A stretch of DNA of 64,000 nt from Boothiomyces macroporosus (taxonomy: Eukaryota; Chytridiomycota; Chytridiomycetes; Rhizophydiales; Terramycetaceae), in NCBI GenBank assembly GCA_027604185.1, contig JADGKB010000002.1:124001-188000 (forward strand), in the 5' to 3' direction. Below, one piece after another: positions 52,748-64,000 of the stretch (the first letter of the stretch is position 1; every line of letters starts with the position of its first letter). Made by a program: the position numbers and the translations under genes. Below the pieces are notes generated by a model that saw nothing but the letters and a program-made list of their open reading frames with translations, was not told the DNA's origin and made no database searches.

Positions 52748-54833
52748 TCAAGTATAGTTGTGGTTTATTTTAAGCTTATCTAACAAAAATGCAATTTCTA
52801 TCGCATAGTCTTTAAAAGCAGTTGCCTGACTTGAAAAATGGGCATATGGATGAACCCTTAATATGCAGTCATTTCCAAACTCCCTTGCTTTAGCAACATA
52901 CTTTAAAGACTGAGTGATATGCACTCTTTCGTCATTTAACCCAGCAGTAATCAGCATAGATGTTTCCAACTTTCGCAGGTTTTCATATGGCGAATAGCTT
53001 TCAATATACTGATATACTGCTTCGGATGAAATAGGATCTCCCCATTCTTCTCTTTCGGAAATGGTCAGCGGACTTGATTCATCCAGCATGGCAGATAGAG
53101 GATCTAAAAATGGTGATCGGAGTAACAGAGCTTTAAATAAATCTGGTTCCATATTTGCAACCGCTGCAAAGGCTAATCCTCCAGCACTGCTGCCTTCCCC
53201 AGCAAGTAAAGATGTGTCTGTATATCCTTGGTTAATCAAATACTTTGCAGTGGATATTATATCGAGAAAAGTATTCATCTTGTGCATCTTTTTGCCATCC
53301 TCATGCCACTTTGTCCCCACATCAGAACCTCCTCTAACATGTGGAATAGCAAGCACAAAGCCCATTCGAAGTAGTTGAAGATGATGTGGCCTAAAATATA
53401 GATTACATGATTCTCCATATGCGCCATAAGTATATACCAAACAAGGATTACTAAATTAATTCTTTTTACTTGCTATTCCGAAGAATGCTTTTGCGATAAA
53501 TGATTTGCACAGGAACATTCGCATCCGAGCTATCCACAATAATATTCTCCACTTTAAAATCGTTTGAGTTAACATTGAATGGCTTTGATATTTCCAATAC
53601 TTTAGTGGATTTGTCCTTGAAGTTATATTCACAAACAGCCTCAATTGTGAATGGTGACGAATATTTGAATTGAAAACTTTTAGCTTGAAAATTCTACATA
53701 AATATAACTTACTGGGTTGGGAATACTGGATAAATGACATACTTTTTCAGGTAAATTGATTGACGAATTATCCGGTGCTACTAATTTGGGCAATCCATCT
53801 TTGACTAATGTGATTATATTCGTTTCTTGAAAAAGCTCCATATCCAGAATGACAGATTTATCATCCGCTTTATAAATAACACTTGAAATACCATCAATTG
53901 GTAAATGATCTATGTGATATTCGCAAATTGTTTGTTCAAGTCCTTTGCATAGCAAATACACCTTGTCCTAGTCTGAGTCGTAGCTTACATTGCAAATATC
54001 AGCATAATAAACAAGTCCGTTCTGGCGCTTCCGTATTAGAGTCAATTTCAAATCTTTATCAACTACATACATCTCGGATTTGCTCTTGGAGTTTAAATTG
54101 ATGAAATTGTATTTCTATAATTAGCAATATTCACTTTATCTTTTGAGGTAGTGACATCGGCAAACATATCTGGCTCGTTTTCAGAATAAACAAGCTCCTG
54201 TAGCTCCGGCTTTGTACAGCTAACTGCCCACACCTGGGATGAATGCAATTTGGAGTCTAACCGGGTGAAAAGAATATGCCTGTCATCAGGAGACCATTGA
54301 AAGTTAAATACACTTGATATCTTGATTTTTGATTTAAAGAAACCAGATATATTTTGGATATAAAGGTCTCCTTGCTCCTGATCTTCCGACACCAACAAAT
54401 ATGCAACTCTGGTTTCATCATTCGATACCAGTATCTTTGATATCTGTTTTCCTTGGTCGTTTATTGCACAAGTATCCAGAATTGTCTGTTCACCTTCATC
54501 AGACCTTCTGTAATAGACAGTTCCTGTTGGTTTCACCACTTCAAAATACTCGTACTTCCCGCTCCGCACTCTACTGTGTAATGGATACTTGGGCATGAAT
54601 TTAAGCATTTCCCTTTCTAATCGCTTACTTGCAATTGAGGTTTTCTTTAGATAATTTTGGCAGCGTTTAGTCTCTATTTCCAAATAGTCTGAAAAGTTTG
54701 ATTTAAAGTGGGAGTAATTGTCTATCCTCTTGATCCCATGATTGATTGATATCTCGGCTTTGCGCAGTATCCTTTTGATCATTGCGGTGCCGTTCAAGGC
54801 TTGTGGAAAGTTTGAACATTTCGAAAATGCCAT
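52748..54833 (-). CDS. Prolyl oligopeptidase family serine peptidase (S9A, PREPL/oligopeptidase B-like)
   Basis: Introns at 54115-54134, 53968-53988, 53694-53712 and 53451-53469 (19-21 nt); 668 aa. An N-terminal seven-blade propeller region (FNFQWSPDDRHILFTRLDS) precedes the alpha/beta hydrolase domain. The latter opens LVYTYGAYGESCNLYF, with HVRGGSDVGTKWHEDGK, nucleophile elbow GEGSSAGGLAFAA, acidic residue AGLNDERVHITQ and a final HPYAHFSSQ histidine. The GSSAGG elbow matches oligopeptidase B/PREPL rather than true prolyl endopeptidase (GGSNGG). The annotated ATG (54833) overlaps the start of PHAF1 on the other strand by 7 bp. Met-18 (MIKRILRKAEISI) would remove the overlap and begins with a mitochondrial-like stretch. 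Confidence 0.85.
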
Positions 54834-55985
54834 CCTACAGCTTGCTTCCAGGGATTGGAGTTCTAGACTATTTTATCCTCGGTACCCAATAGAGTAACAT
54901 AGGGACTCCTATGGGGAGAATCATTTCATTTTTAGAGTCCAAGGAACTTGAATTTAAATTGCAATATTGTACAGATGTAACTATAGGATTAATTCAGGAG
55001 CCTTTACAGAATGATATTTATATTCTCCTATCCAACTGCGGGATAAATCTAACGATCGATTCAGAATCGCAGCGGCTGAAAGCCATTGATATTTACAGTA
55101 TGGCCAACAAGAACTTGTCTTACGAAAAGCAGGTGTTCAAGTAATGCAATAGCTAATTAAGCTCAACAAAGGTTTCCCCTACCTTCAATTTAATCTACAA
55201 AGTATTTGGGCCAATTTATCCTGGTAAAATGAACGAGGAGGACAGGTCTTATTCGCTCAACTATCCTGGAGTTACATTTATATTTGATATTCCGGATAGC
55301 TGCGAATCTATCAAAGCCATGGATCTTCCTTTTACTCTATCAGACGGCACTACCCCTGTTGCCAAACGAATTTACATTTATCATGGACCTGCATTTGATC
55401 AGGCTATTGTGAAAACACTTGGAAAATCTGATTATTATTTTGAGGAAGTTTATGTACCAATTTCAAAATCAACAATAGAAAAGGTTACGTTTAAAGATCA
55501 AAATGTCAGTTTGGCGTTTGGTCAAAGCACCCAGGATGTATTATGTGAACTGGGGCCACCTCAAGATCAAATGGCGAAAGAATCGGATAAAATGGGAATT
55601 CACAGATCCGAAGAAACTTTGAAATCGAGTGACGATTACTTTTGGAACTACTTTTCGTTGGGTATTGACTTGGTATTTGATGGGGTGTTGCATGTACTGA
55701 AAAAGATTATATTCCACTCAAACTATATGGGCCACTATATGATGAATCGATATGCAAAATGCAATTTCAAGTTTGGTATGTTTTTGATTTTACGTAGAAA
55801 ACGGGATAACACACAAGAGCACTTGGCCAGAAGTGTTGGAAGCATTTGGGCAGCCACTTGGACCTCCGGTCATATACAACAGAGAAGATAATCCTTTTGG
55901 GACTACGTCGTTTCACGGTTACGATGGTATTCTGTTTGAGGTACTTCCAAACAAACACATTGCGAGTGTAACTTTGTGGAACTAA
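54827..55985 (+). CDS. PHAF1: Phagophore assembly factor 1 (C16orf70/UPF0183 family)
   Basis: Introns at 54882-54902, 55141-55161 and 55776-55797 (21, 21 and 22 nt); 364 aa. The family aligns end to end: PSYSLLPGIGVLDYFILGTP at the start, QRLKAIDIYSM, LAFGQSTQDVLCELGPP, SSDDYFWNYFSLGIDLVFD, and the end NKHIASVTLWN. In mammals PHAF1 with BCAS3 binds phosphoinositides at the phagophore during selective autophagy; in other organisms the family is widespread but little studied. The alignment requires the first exon, so the start at 54827 is firm. The stop reads TAATAAA. Confidence 0.92.
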
Positions 55986-56047
55986 TAAAATATAATTGCT
56001 GTATATTGCACACTAAACACAAAGGGGAAATTTATTGAAAAAACATA

Positions 56048-59000
56048 TCAGTCTTCATCCCAGTCAAGTTGTAAAGAGTTTCGATGATCTGCTGGCAAAT
56101 CTGGATCGTAGTAATGAGAGTTCACTGGAGCATACCCAGAGTTTCGTCGAACTCTATTTCGAATAGAATCCCAGGCCCAAACTCCAAAGCCAACGATTTT
56201 CTCTCCGATTTCTTCAACATAGTAGGAAACAGTATTCATTACTTTTGTGAATGTTGAGCGAGATTGCCCAATTGGAATACCATCATCCAAAGGAAGTCCG
56301 ATTCTTCCATAGCGACCCATTCCACCCCGCTGGTAGAGATACAGCATGTACAGAGCACCGGCCGTTAATGGGACTGCAAATAGGAAAAACAAGAACCATG
56401 AAATAGAAGAACCAGTGCTACAGGTATCAGTAATAGGTGACATGTCTTTTCCGCCTTGACACTGAGATATCTTTTTCTTTACATACCCATTGTATTTCTT
56501 GATAAATCCGTTCACGCAAGTTGGATTTGGAATTGTCACTCCGGGAATCAAGACACACTCATTCCCTTCTCTCCTATGGAATTGGTCACATTCAAAGTCT
56601 GCCATCGTGCATTGGCACGGCTTTAGCACTTGCTTCAGTTGAGTGTAAGTATCACCAATATAGCACTCTCGGCCCTCCTTTCTTCTGTAAAATTCAACCT
56701 AAATTAAAACCAATTACCTCAGCTCCAAAGGTGCAAGAACTAGGATCAGTTGCATTATTGTAACTCCATGGTTCAAAATCACTCTTGAATTTATCTTCAT
56801 TCATTTCACACTTGCGAGACCATATATTACTAAAGTCCAAGTGGATACCAATTGTTGTGTCTTCAACTTCAGAGGTGTGTAAACGTCCCAATAGCACAAA
56901 GTTTTGTGTAGTTCCACTTGGTTCAGTTAAAATATTTTGAATTTTGAATTTTCCTCCTTCCAATTTATCAGCAAACGATAACTCCTTGAATGTTTTCCCA
57001 CTGTCGACGGAATATTTGATGGAGTTAATCGGCTCTTCATCGTTGGCAAGAACGATTATTGCGCCGTGGTCACTGATTTCAATCATGTGGGCTTCCTTTG
57101 CAACTTCGCGCCAAGATCTTCCAGCATCCAGAGTTAAAAACACATCTCCTTCGACAAAATCAGTTAAATGGCTTCCTACATTTCCAACACCAAGCATTAC
57201 ACCTACTGCACCAGAGCTTGAAAACATGTCTCGCTTGTCATGGCGTTCTGTAAATGCATGTAAATGCAAGTAACAAGAATTCCCACAATCATAAGGTTTG
57301 TTATTGGAGTCGAGTTTTGGCGCTGGAAGAAATGCAAATGACTCAGCATCATCGTGGGACATCTTGGTAACCAGTTTTTTACTTTCTCCCTTTGATAGTC
57401 CATCTACGTTCGAGATAACATTAGCAATCATTGTTCCGTTTAATCCTTGAACTTTTTCGAAATCGACATATCCATTTCTGTTCTGGTTTACTGCCTCGAG
57501 TGATTCATGGTAAAATGTTCCATTCCAATTACTTTTTACGATAGTTCCGTACTCCAAACCAGGGTAAATGGATTGGATCATATGGAGGAATACATTTCCA
57601 GTAGGGGATTCTAAAACAGTGTAGCCGTCATGGACTGCAAAAGTCGTTGGGAATTTGGCTTGTGCAAAGTTGACGCCATCAAGAGATACCTGTACTTTGA
57701 CTTCACGGGTTTCAGAGTTTGGAACAGCAACAATCAAATATTCATGTTCAAATGCAAACCCTGTAGCTTGATAGAGCGTTTTAAAGTTCGTGTCTCCATT
57801 ATCTGATCTCTTTAGCATCATCTTGGTAAGGGACTGCTGGTTTCCAGATTTCGGTTCAAATATTGTGCAAAATACTGTTTTTTCACTGGGAGAATTGAAA
57901 TTTCCAGTCATTCCCCACTTGCAGGTTTTTACATAATCACCAAGAAGAGACCAAGATTTTCCATAATTGTACGAAACTTTAGCTTCAGATCTACACCGAA
58001 CTTGTTCCCCGGAACAATCAACTCCTCCTATCCAGATTAGCCATTCCTCTTTATGAGGATGAGGGATGATAAAATCGGATGCTAGATGTATGTAAGGAGG
58101 GCTTGGGATGTTGATACCTTGAAAAGATTCACCATTGTCCTTTGTATACCACAAAAGATCAGGAGTAACAATAAATGCTCGGGAGCTAAAATTTTCATCT
58201 GCAACAATTCCAATAATAGACCCTGCGTCATGCAACACTTTCTTCCAGGTGTATCCTTCATCTTTTGAAAGATATGCCTGGTGTTTGACATCCTTAGCAA
58301 GAATGTTTTTAGTGTTTGGAAAGTAGAAGAAATCATCCACTGGACTGTCAAATTTAAAGTGAGAGACTTTGACTTGATGTGGTAAGGCTGGAGGGGCATC
58401 GCACACCCTTTCAACTTTCTTGGAGTGATCAATTCCGCCCGAACACTTGGAAAGGGATAGTTTGACATAACCTGAAGAACCTTCATACTTGTTTCCGCTG
58501 ATACAATCCTTAGGCTGCAGTGGATCTTTTCCGTATAATTCACATTTATCGCCATTTCTAAAGAAACCTTCATCGCATTCAAAGTCTTCCTCTGTACATT
58601 CACATTTTGCTGGATTTGGAACTTCAGGATTAAATTTAGGACCTATTCTACATACCGAGTCTGCTTTTCTTCGTAGGAATGCCTTTTCTTCACCAAAAAA
58701 GCATTGCTTTGAGTTTTTTGTTGCTGCTGGATACCATTTTTCGAAATCTTTTGACGAATCTTGAACATTGCATTCTCTAGAGAAAATTTTACTGAAATCA
58801 AGATTGATGACAACATTTTCTAAAGAGTTCAGATAATGACCAGATACAAGTACTTGGCTACTTCCATCGCGCGAAGAAATTGATTCCACTCTGACAGGCT
58901 TTTCAGCAAACTTGAACTCTGCCCATGAAACACCAAAATCCCAAGAATAAGTCACAGTGTTTGTAGATTGTTCATCGTTTACAAGAACAATTAATCCTCC

Positions 59001-62000
59001 ATTATCTGCAACGGTCCAAATATGAGCATCCTTATGGACTTCAGCCCAAGTTCTACCAGCGTCTCGAGTGATATAAACATCTCCTTGATCATATTCTAGT
59101 AAGCTATCTCCTGGATTACCAATTCCAATCATTAATCCCGCAGCTGAATCTTCTTCTGAGATGACGATTGGAGAGCCCATCTGTCGCTTAGCGGTTAGAT
59201 GGAAATGTAATTTGCAAGGCTAAAATTAATGATATATACCTTTGTAGGACATTCTATTGTCTTTCCAGTGGAATCTTTTTCTGGAGCGATAATACTTGAC
59301 CAAGTTAATCCATTGTCAAAAGTAATAACTGATTCTACATCTTTGTCTGCAGAGCCTATGTTTTTCACCTTGTTTGCAATAGCAATACCTGGTATTCCCG
59401 GCATTTTTTGAAAATCGACTTAATAAATAATAAACTACCTTTTGATTCAGAATTACGGTTTGTGTTTTCTAAAACTTTGGAAAAATAGTCTCCTTTTTCA
59501 TTGGAACGAAATAGCATACCATATTCCAATCCATGCTTATTAGTTTGGGCAATGTCGATAAATATCCCTCCTGTAGGTGAGTCTAGAAGAGTGAAACCAG
59601 TCTTTTTTGGCGATACATCGGGTGGGAAAGATACCGCCGTAAATGTCTGTCCATCAACTGAAGAAACTAGTACAGGATCAGATGCTTCATTGGTAGCCAC
59701 TAACAATACTTTATCCACAACATAATAATCCAAGACATTTTCCGAAATTAATTCCTTTTTGCTTTTTGCTCCATCAGTATACATCAATAATTGCACTGGG
59801 TTTTCTTTTGAACCTACTAAGCGGTCTTGTCCAACTTTGCCATCCTTCTTCTTGAATGAAGAGCAGTAGATGGCGTCTTCAGGAATATTTTTATCCTTAA
59901 ATTGCAAATCTTGGGACCAAACACATTTGCTTACCCAAGTTTCAATCTCGGAGAAAGATTTCCCATTGTCTTTGGAAAAGTAAGCTTTGGTAAAGCATGT
60001 CGCACTCTGGCAGTCTCTACCCCCTGCAACATAAACATACCAATCATCTTTGGTAGGATGGAAATCAATGATTGGGATTCCCAAGGTGTTGTATGGTTCA
60101 GGTGTTTTCAACAGAGCGCATTGATCTAGCTTTTCAAACTTTCCATCACAAACATACATTTCGACTTCGGATAAAAGGAAGATTCTACTATCTTTGGTTT
60201 CGTGAGGAACAATTCGAACAATATTTTTACCTTGAGTATCAACTTTCTTCCACGATTTTTCGTCGAGAGAGCTCCATAGCTCGCCATTTCTGATAAGCGC
60301 AAAGACCCCCATTTCAGTAGACCTACGGACAATTTCAAATGCCTTGTCAGAAAACGTTGTAACCACAGGGATGGGATCTTGTGGCGGCTTCGAACTAACA
60401 GCCTTACATTCTTTCTCAATTTTGTTGGCTTTCTTGTCATCACCACCTTTGCATAAATCTCCAGGAATCAATCGGTAACCAGACAAACCGGGATATTTTG
60501 TACCCAATTTACACTCCAAAGGTTGATCGTTAATATTTCCTGCAGCAATACATTCGAGCTTTTCAGAGCCTTCTTTAGGTTTGAATCCTATATCGCATTC
60601 ATAATCAGCATCGGTGCATTCACAAGAGCTAATTTCGTTGCCTAGAAGCTTAAACTTTTCGCCAACAGCACAATCTGCATCCAACTTGCGTCTATAGTAA
60701 CTGACTAAACTTCCCAACACACAAGAATTTGTCGGAGTCTTTGGCTTCCAGAGTTCCAAGTCGTTGTTGGAAGTAGACTGAGTAGAATCACATTTTCGGT
60801 CGAATATCCCCTCGAAATCTAGATGCACGAGATATTTACGTCCCGTTTTGATTTTTAAAGAAACAAATAAAATCATTTTCTGTGAGGTAGATAGAGTGTC
60901 AAGGTCTGTAAACAACGGAATCCAATCACTGTCTTCAACTTTGAGAGGAAATTCCTTCCATTCCTTTCCACCATTCTTTGAATAGCTAATATGATTAGAG
61001 GGAGTAGAACTATCAGGAATTAATACGATTGTGGACCCATAGTTGAGAATTTCATACTTATGTGGCCCCTTTTTGACTTCACGCCAAGTAACTCCAGAAT
61101 CTTCTGAAAGAAAAGTGTCACATTCTTCATATGGAAGTAAATGAGGACCTACATTTCCAACCCCTAAAATAGTTCCAGGAGCAGAGGAAACAGAGAAAAC
61201 CCTTCCAATATTGTTAGAAGTAGTAACTGAGTGAAGATGTAGGGAGCATTCATCTTTAGACTTGCAGCTGTAATCTTTGTCATTTGAATCTTTGGTAGGC
61301 GGGGTAATACTAGTCCAACGGCGACCATTGTCAAACGACATTACCGATGCCAGTTTTTTGACACTCGCAGATCTGTCCAAGACTTCCTTCCAATTTTTTA
61401 CGGTGTTGGAAAGCATTATTCCTTCGTAAATGGACGCTTGAATTCGTTCAAAATCAATCAATCCTCGAGTGATATCACGGTTGGTATAATCTAATACTTT
61501 TGCGAAATAACTGCCATCAGAGCTCGACATAAAGAGAGTTCCAAATGGTGCTGGTAGCTGGGAATTTGGTGTGGTGGAAATAACATCAACTACTAGAGAA
61601 GAAGGGGTTGATTCTAGGATGGAAAATGCGACAGGATGCCGTGAAGTGCTTCCGAGGTCGAATGGGGCTTTTAGAAAGTTGGTTCCATCTTTGCTGGTAA
61701 CTAATTGGTATGGAGAAGATGGTGGTTTCTAAGTTAGTAGCATATTTACAACAACGGCAATAAACCAATTAGATGAGATTCCAATAACTGGAACTCCTCC
61801 ATCTAGAACAATAACGGACTTTGAGTTATCGGCAAAGTAGTTGTCACTTGAAACCAACTCTAATATGCTTGGATCTTTCCAACCAGCATCGCCCTCCTGC
61901 TCCATTGTTGGCCATTGAGTACAAAAGATTTTCTTGTCCAACGAGCTTTCCTTGCTATTGATATTTTGTCCCCATTCACACTGAGCGATCCATGTTAAAA

Positions 62001-62538
62001 GAGGTTTCAAAGTTTTAAAATTATCCAGGGTATAGAAAGCCTACGTTCAAATTTATAGTACATCATCATGGCAATAGCCCTTATTGCATTCCTTTATCCG
62101 AACAATTACCCGATTAGGGTCATTGGGATGGAACGAGAGTGCATTGGAAAAAGGAGTAGCAATCGGGCGAACGGTGTCAAACTTTGTCCAAATAGATCCT
62201 TGATCTGTAGTAACATAGTAATCGGTTTCTCCAAACGCAAATGCCTACATTAGAAATATATACTGTCTTTTTTGCATGTGGATGTGGGATTAATCCAGAA
62301 ATCGCAGTGCTGATTGAATCTACATGTTTAAAAGTTTTTCCTTCATCCTCTGATCTCCAGATTTTACTTGATTCCTGCAAGAGGATAACCTTTGGTTTGA
62401 GCAAATATCTACCTTTGAGTCGTCAAAATAAAATAATTCGTTGGCGGTAGAGTCAAACTCGGTCTTTTCAAATGACGGATCACCGGCTAATACTGTTCCC
62501 AGTTGATAAAATAGCAATGGTAGAAATTTGTACTTCAT
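56048..62538 (-). CDS. VPS10: Vps10/sortilin-type vacuolar sorting receptor with three Vps10 domains
   Basis: Introns at 62390-62412, 62245-62263, 62041-62061, 61729-61749, 59419-59438, 59220-59239 and 56699-56717; 2115 aa. The signal peptide is MKYKFLPLLFYQLGTVLA. Three ten-bladed propellers with Asp-box repeats (SEDEGKTF; SEDSGVTWREV; TRDAGRTWAEV; TLDAGRSWREV) each end in a ten-cysteine module: SYYRRKLDADC...CECTDADYECDIGF, FLRRKADSVC...CECTEEDFECDEGF and EFYRRKEGREC...CQCTMADFECDQF. One transmembrane helix (SWFLFFLFAVPLTAGALYML) precedes a cytosolic tail rich in Tyr/acidic sorting-type motifs and ending LQLDWDED. Yeast Vps10 has two such domains and cycles between late Golgi and endosome carrying hydrolases. 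Three in one chain is unusual. Confidence 0.93.
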
Positions 62539-62614
62539 GATTGTCACAAGAAAGTCAAACAACTTCAAATTGCACAGAGCGCCACTTTGATACTAAGGAA
62601 GAGTACAAATATTT

Positions 62615-64000
62615 TTATTGAGAAGCAACTAACCCGGCAGGATATATCGATGCTTTGCTTGTCACTTGAAGCGGTTTGAAACCCAGCTCCTCGACAGGGA
62701 TTCCAAATTCGGTAAGTTTGGCCTCGTAGACCCTAATCATATCATTATGCGCCTATGTTAAGACTTTTTACTTTGGTAACTTTGGAAAGATCATACTGAA
62801 GCTCCTTGATTTGCTCGTTCTTTGCGTTCAAAACGTCTTCCAAGCGGCGCGTCAAATTTGCCAATGCAACTGGATCTAAATTGGTGGCTTTCAAAATCTC
62901 GTTTACTTGTAACTCCCTTTTTTCAAGGTTTTCCTTTAGGTTTTCTACCTTCTTTTCCAATATCTAAATTAAATACAAAATAACCAAGTTCTTGAATCCA
63001 GTCTTTTGTTGAACGCTAATAATTCTGTCTACAAATTGCTCATAGAGCTCATCTCTTTCTTTTTGGACCTGTGCAAATCTCTGTTCCAATACTTCGTGTT
63101 CCCAAGTAGACTGTTTATATTTTTCCTCCAATACTTTCAATCTTGCCTTAGAGTTTTGCAGAGATAGCTTGTCTTTTTCATAGTGGGCTAGTTCTCTCTT
63201 TAATGAATCACCCTCAGCCAAAGCTACTTGTAGTGGTTCAGAAAGGCGTCTACATTAGCATTGTTTTACTTGTTTTCCGCGGTGATGTCGGCCATCTGTT
63301 TTTCGTTTCTTTCCTCTTTCTTTTTCATCTCTTCAACTTGTTCCTGATGTAAGGTCAAATTACTTTTAGTGAGTTGATCAAGGCCAAGTTATTCAATGTA
63401 ATATCATTGTAATAATTCTTGATTTCTGTAAACGCCTTGTCGTGATTCTTCATGAGAGCATTAATCTGGCCATTCTTTCTCTCTTCGATTTCATGAATTT
63501 CGTTTTTTCGCTTTAGTTCCAGTTCCTCACGAATTACTCTCATTTTCTTGTCGTATTTGCTGTGAAGCTCTTTTGCCTGTCTCTCAAAATCAGCTCGCAT
63601 CAGTGTGATTTCCTGGTCATTCTTTTGCTTTAAATTTTTGATTATGTCTTCGTGAGACAGCTCAAATTCCTTCAGCTCTAATTTCAAGCTTCTCTTGTCT
63701 TTCTTTAGTTGAGCTTCTTTGGCAAGACTTTGCTCCCTATCCAGCTGAAGTGCTCTTTCTGAATCAGCCTGGAGATGGGCTACATTGTTTTGATATTCAT
63801 AGAGCAAATGCTTTACTTTTTGCTTGTAGACTTTGATTTCGACCTGGTGCTTTTCTTCCATTTCTTCCAACTCTCTGTCTTTATTGAGTAGCTGAGCATT
63901 GGCAGCGCTCAATTCATTTTTTGTAATTTCCCAGAAATTATTGATCTTGTCCTTTTATAAGATATTAGATTTACTCTTTCTAGCTGGAAATAGTTTCTCT
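62615..64000 (-). CDS. DRC4: Dynein regulatory complex subunit 4 (GAS8), 5' end outside window
   Basis: Introns at 63952-63974 (23), 63344-63363, 63250-63269, 62964-62984 and 62753-62771. The visible part covers the C-terminal ~430 residues of a continuous coiled coil: [94 protein letters not shown] and a final [14 protein letters not shown]. It is nearly colinear with human GAS8 and Chlamydomonas DRC4. DRC4 is the backbone of the nexin-dynein regulatory complex that links doublet microtubules and controls beating, so the organism should have a motile flagellum. The TAA stop overlaps AATAAA. Confidence 0.95.

Noticed and set aside
1..64000. Alternative genetic code (TAA, TAG or TGA read as sense)
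   Set aside because: All three are used as terminal stops at family-conserved protein ends, and apparent internal stops lie inside introns, apart from the single TAA in the mannanase.

Overview
This is a gene-dense eukaryotic nuclear window. It carries 46 protein-coding calls or candidates on both strands and one tRNA gene. The genes point to an opisthokont with motile cilia, most likely a zoosporic fungus or close relative (chytrid, blastoclad, rozellid, aphelid or sanchytrid grade). Ciliary genes (B9D1, DRC4/GAS8, an EF-hand WD40 protein) sit beside a WNK kinase, Sds3, Rtf1, a Brc1-type BRCT protein, an Apple-domain GH5 mannanase and a Vps10 sorting receptor. I cannot fix the species from sequence alone.

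The dominant signal is intron size. I reconstructed about 138 introns by matching reading frames to protein families, and about 135 of them are 19-23 nt long, with 20 nt the commonest. They run GTA....TAAY/TGAY..AG, with the putative branch A about 6-7 nt from the 3' end. Nearly every apparent 'broken' reading frame here is such an intron. After removing them, every gene I could model completely has a length divisible by three. Exceptions are a stwintron-like 44-nt intron in RTF1, a back-to-back 22+24 nt pair in POT1, a GT-TG intron in the EF-hand/WD40 gene and a 33-nt intron in SDS3.

Layout. 1-5.6 kb: KEN-box repeat protein (partial), acidic protein, NUFIP1, B9D1, a 34-bp tandem repeat, DAP3/mS29 and an unresolved stretch. 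5.8-8.2 kb: two tandem class-A-like GPCR paralogues. 8.2-21 kb: TMEM53-like hydrolase, POT1, ATP synthase OSCP, TRIC-like channel, TPP2, WNK kinase, AAMP/Sqt1. 20.7-35 kb: mitochondrial carrier, RTF1, ALG11, NDOR1/Tah18, cytochrome-b5 desaturase, Ku70, FUN14/EF-hand protein, NUDIX, SDS3, RBM34/Nop12, tRNA-Val(CAC). 35-41 kb: ALG14, CCNDBP1-like, HExxH protease, GH5 mannanase, orphan ORFs and a 1-kb gene desert. 41-64 kb: NOL8 split into two divergent genes, BRCT protein, HxxxD acyltransferase, APC2, EF-hand/WD40 protein, S9 peptidase, PHAF1, a triple-domain Vps10 receptor and DRC4/GAS8 (cut by the window end).

Compaction is extreme throughout. Divergent start codons lie 9, 11 or 19 bp apart or overlap by 7 bp, convergent stops are 9 bp apart, and in about a dozen genes an AATAAA hexamer overlaps the stop codon. 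Functional clusters are few: ALG11 and ALG14 both serve early N-glycan assembly, and POT1 and Ku70 both act at DNA ends. Gene order otherwise looks unrelated to function.
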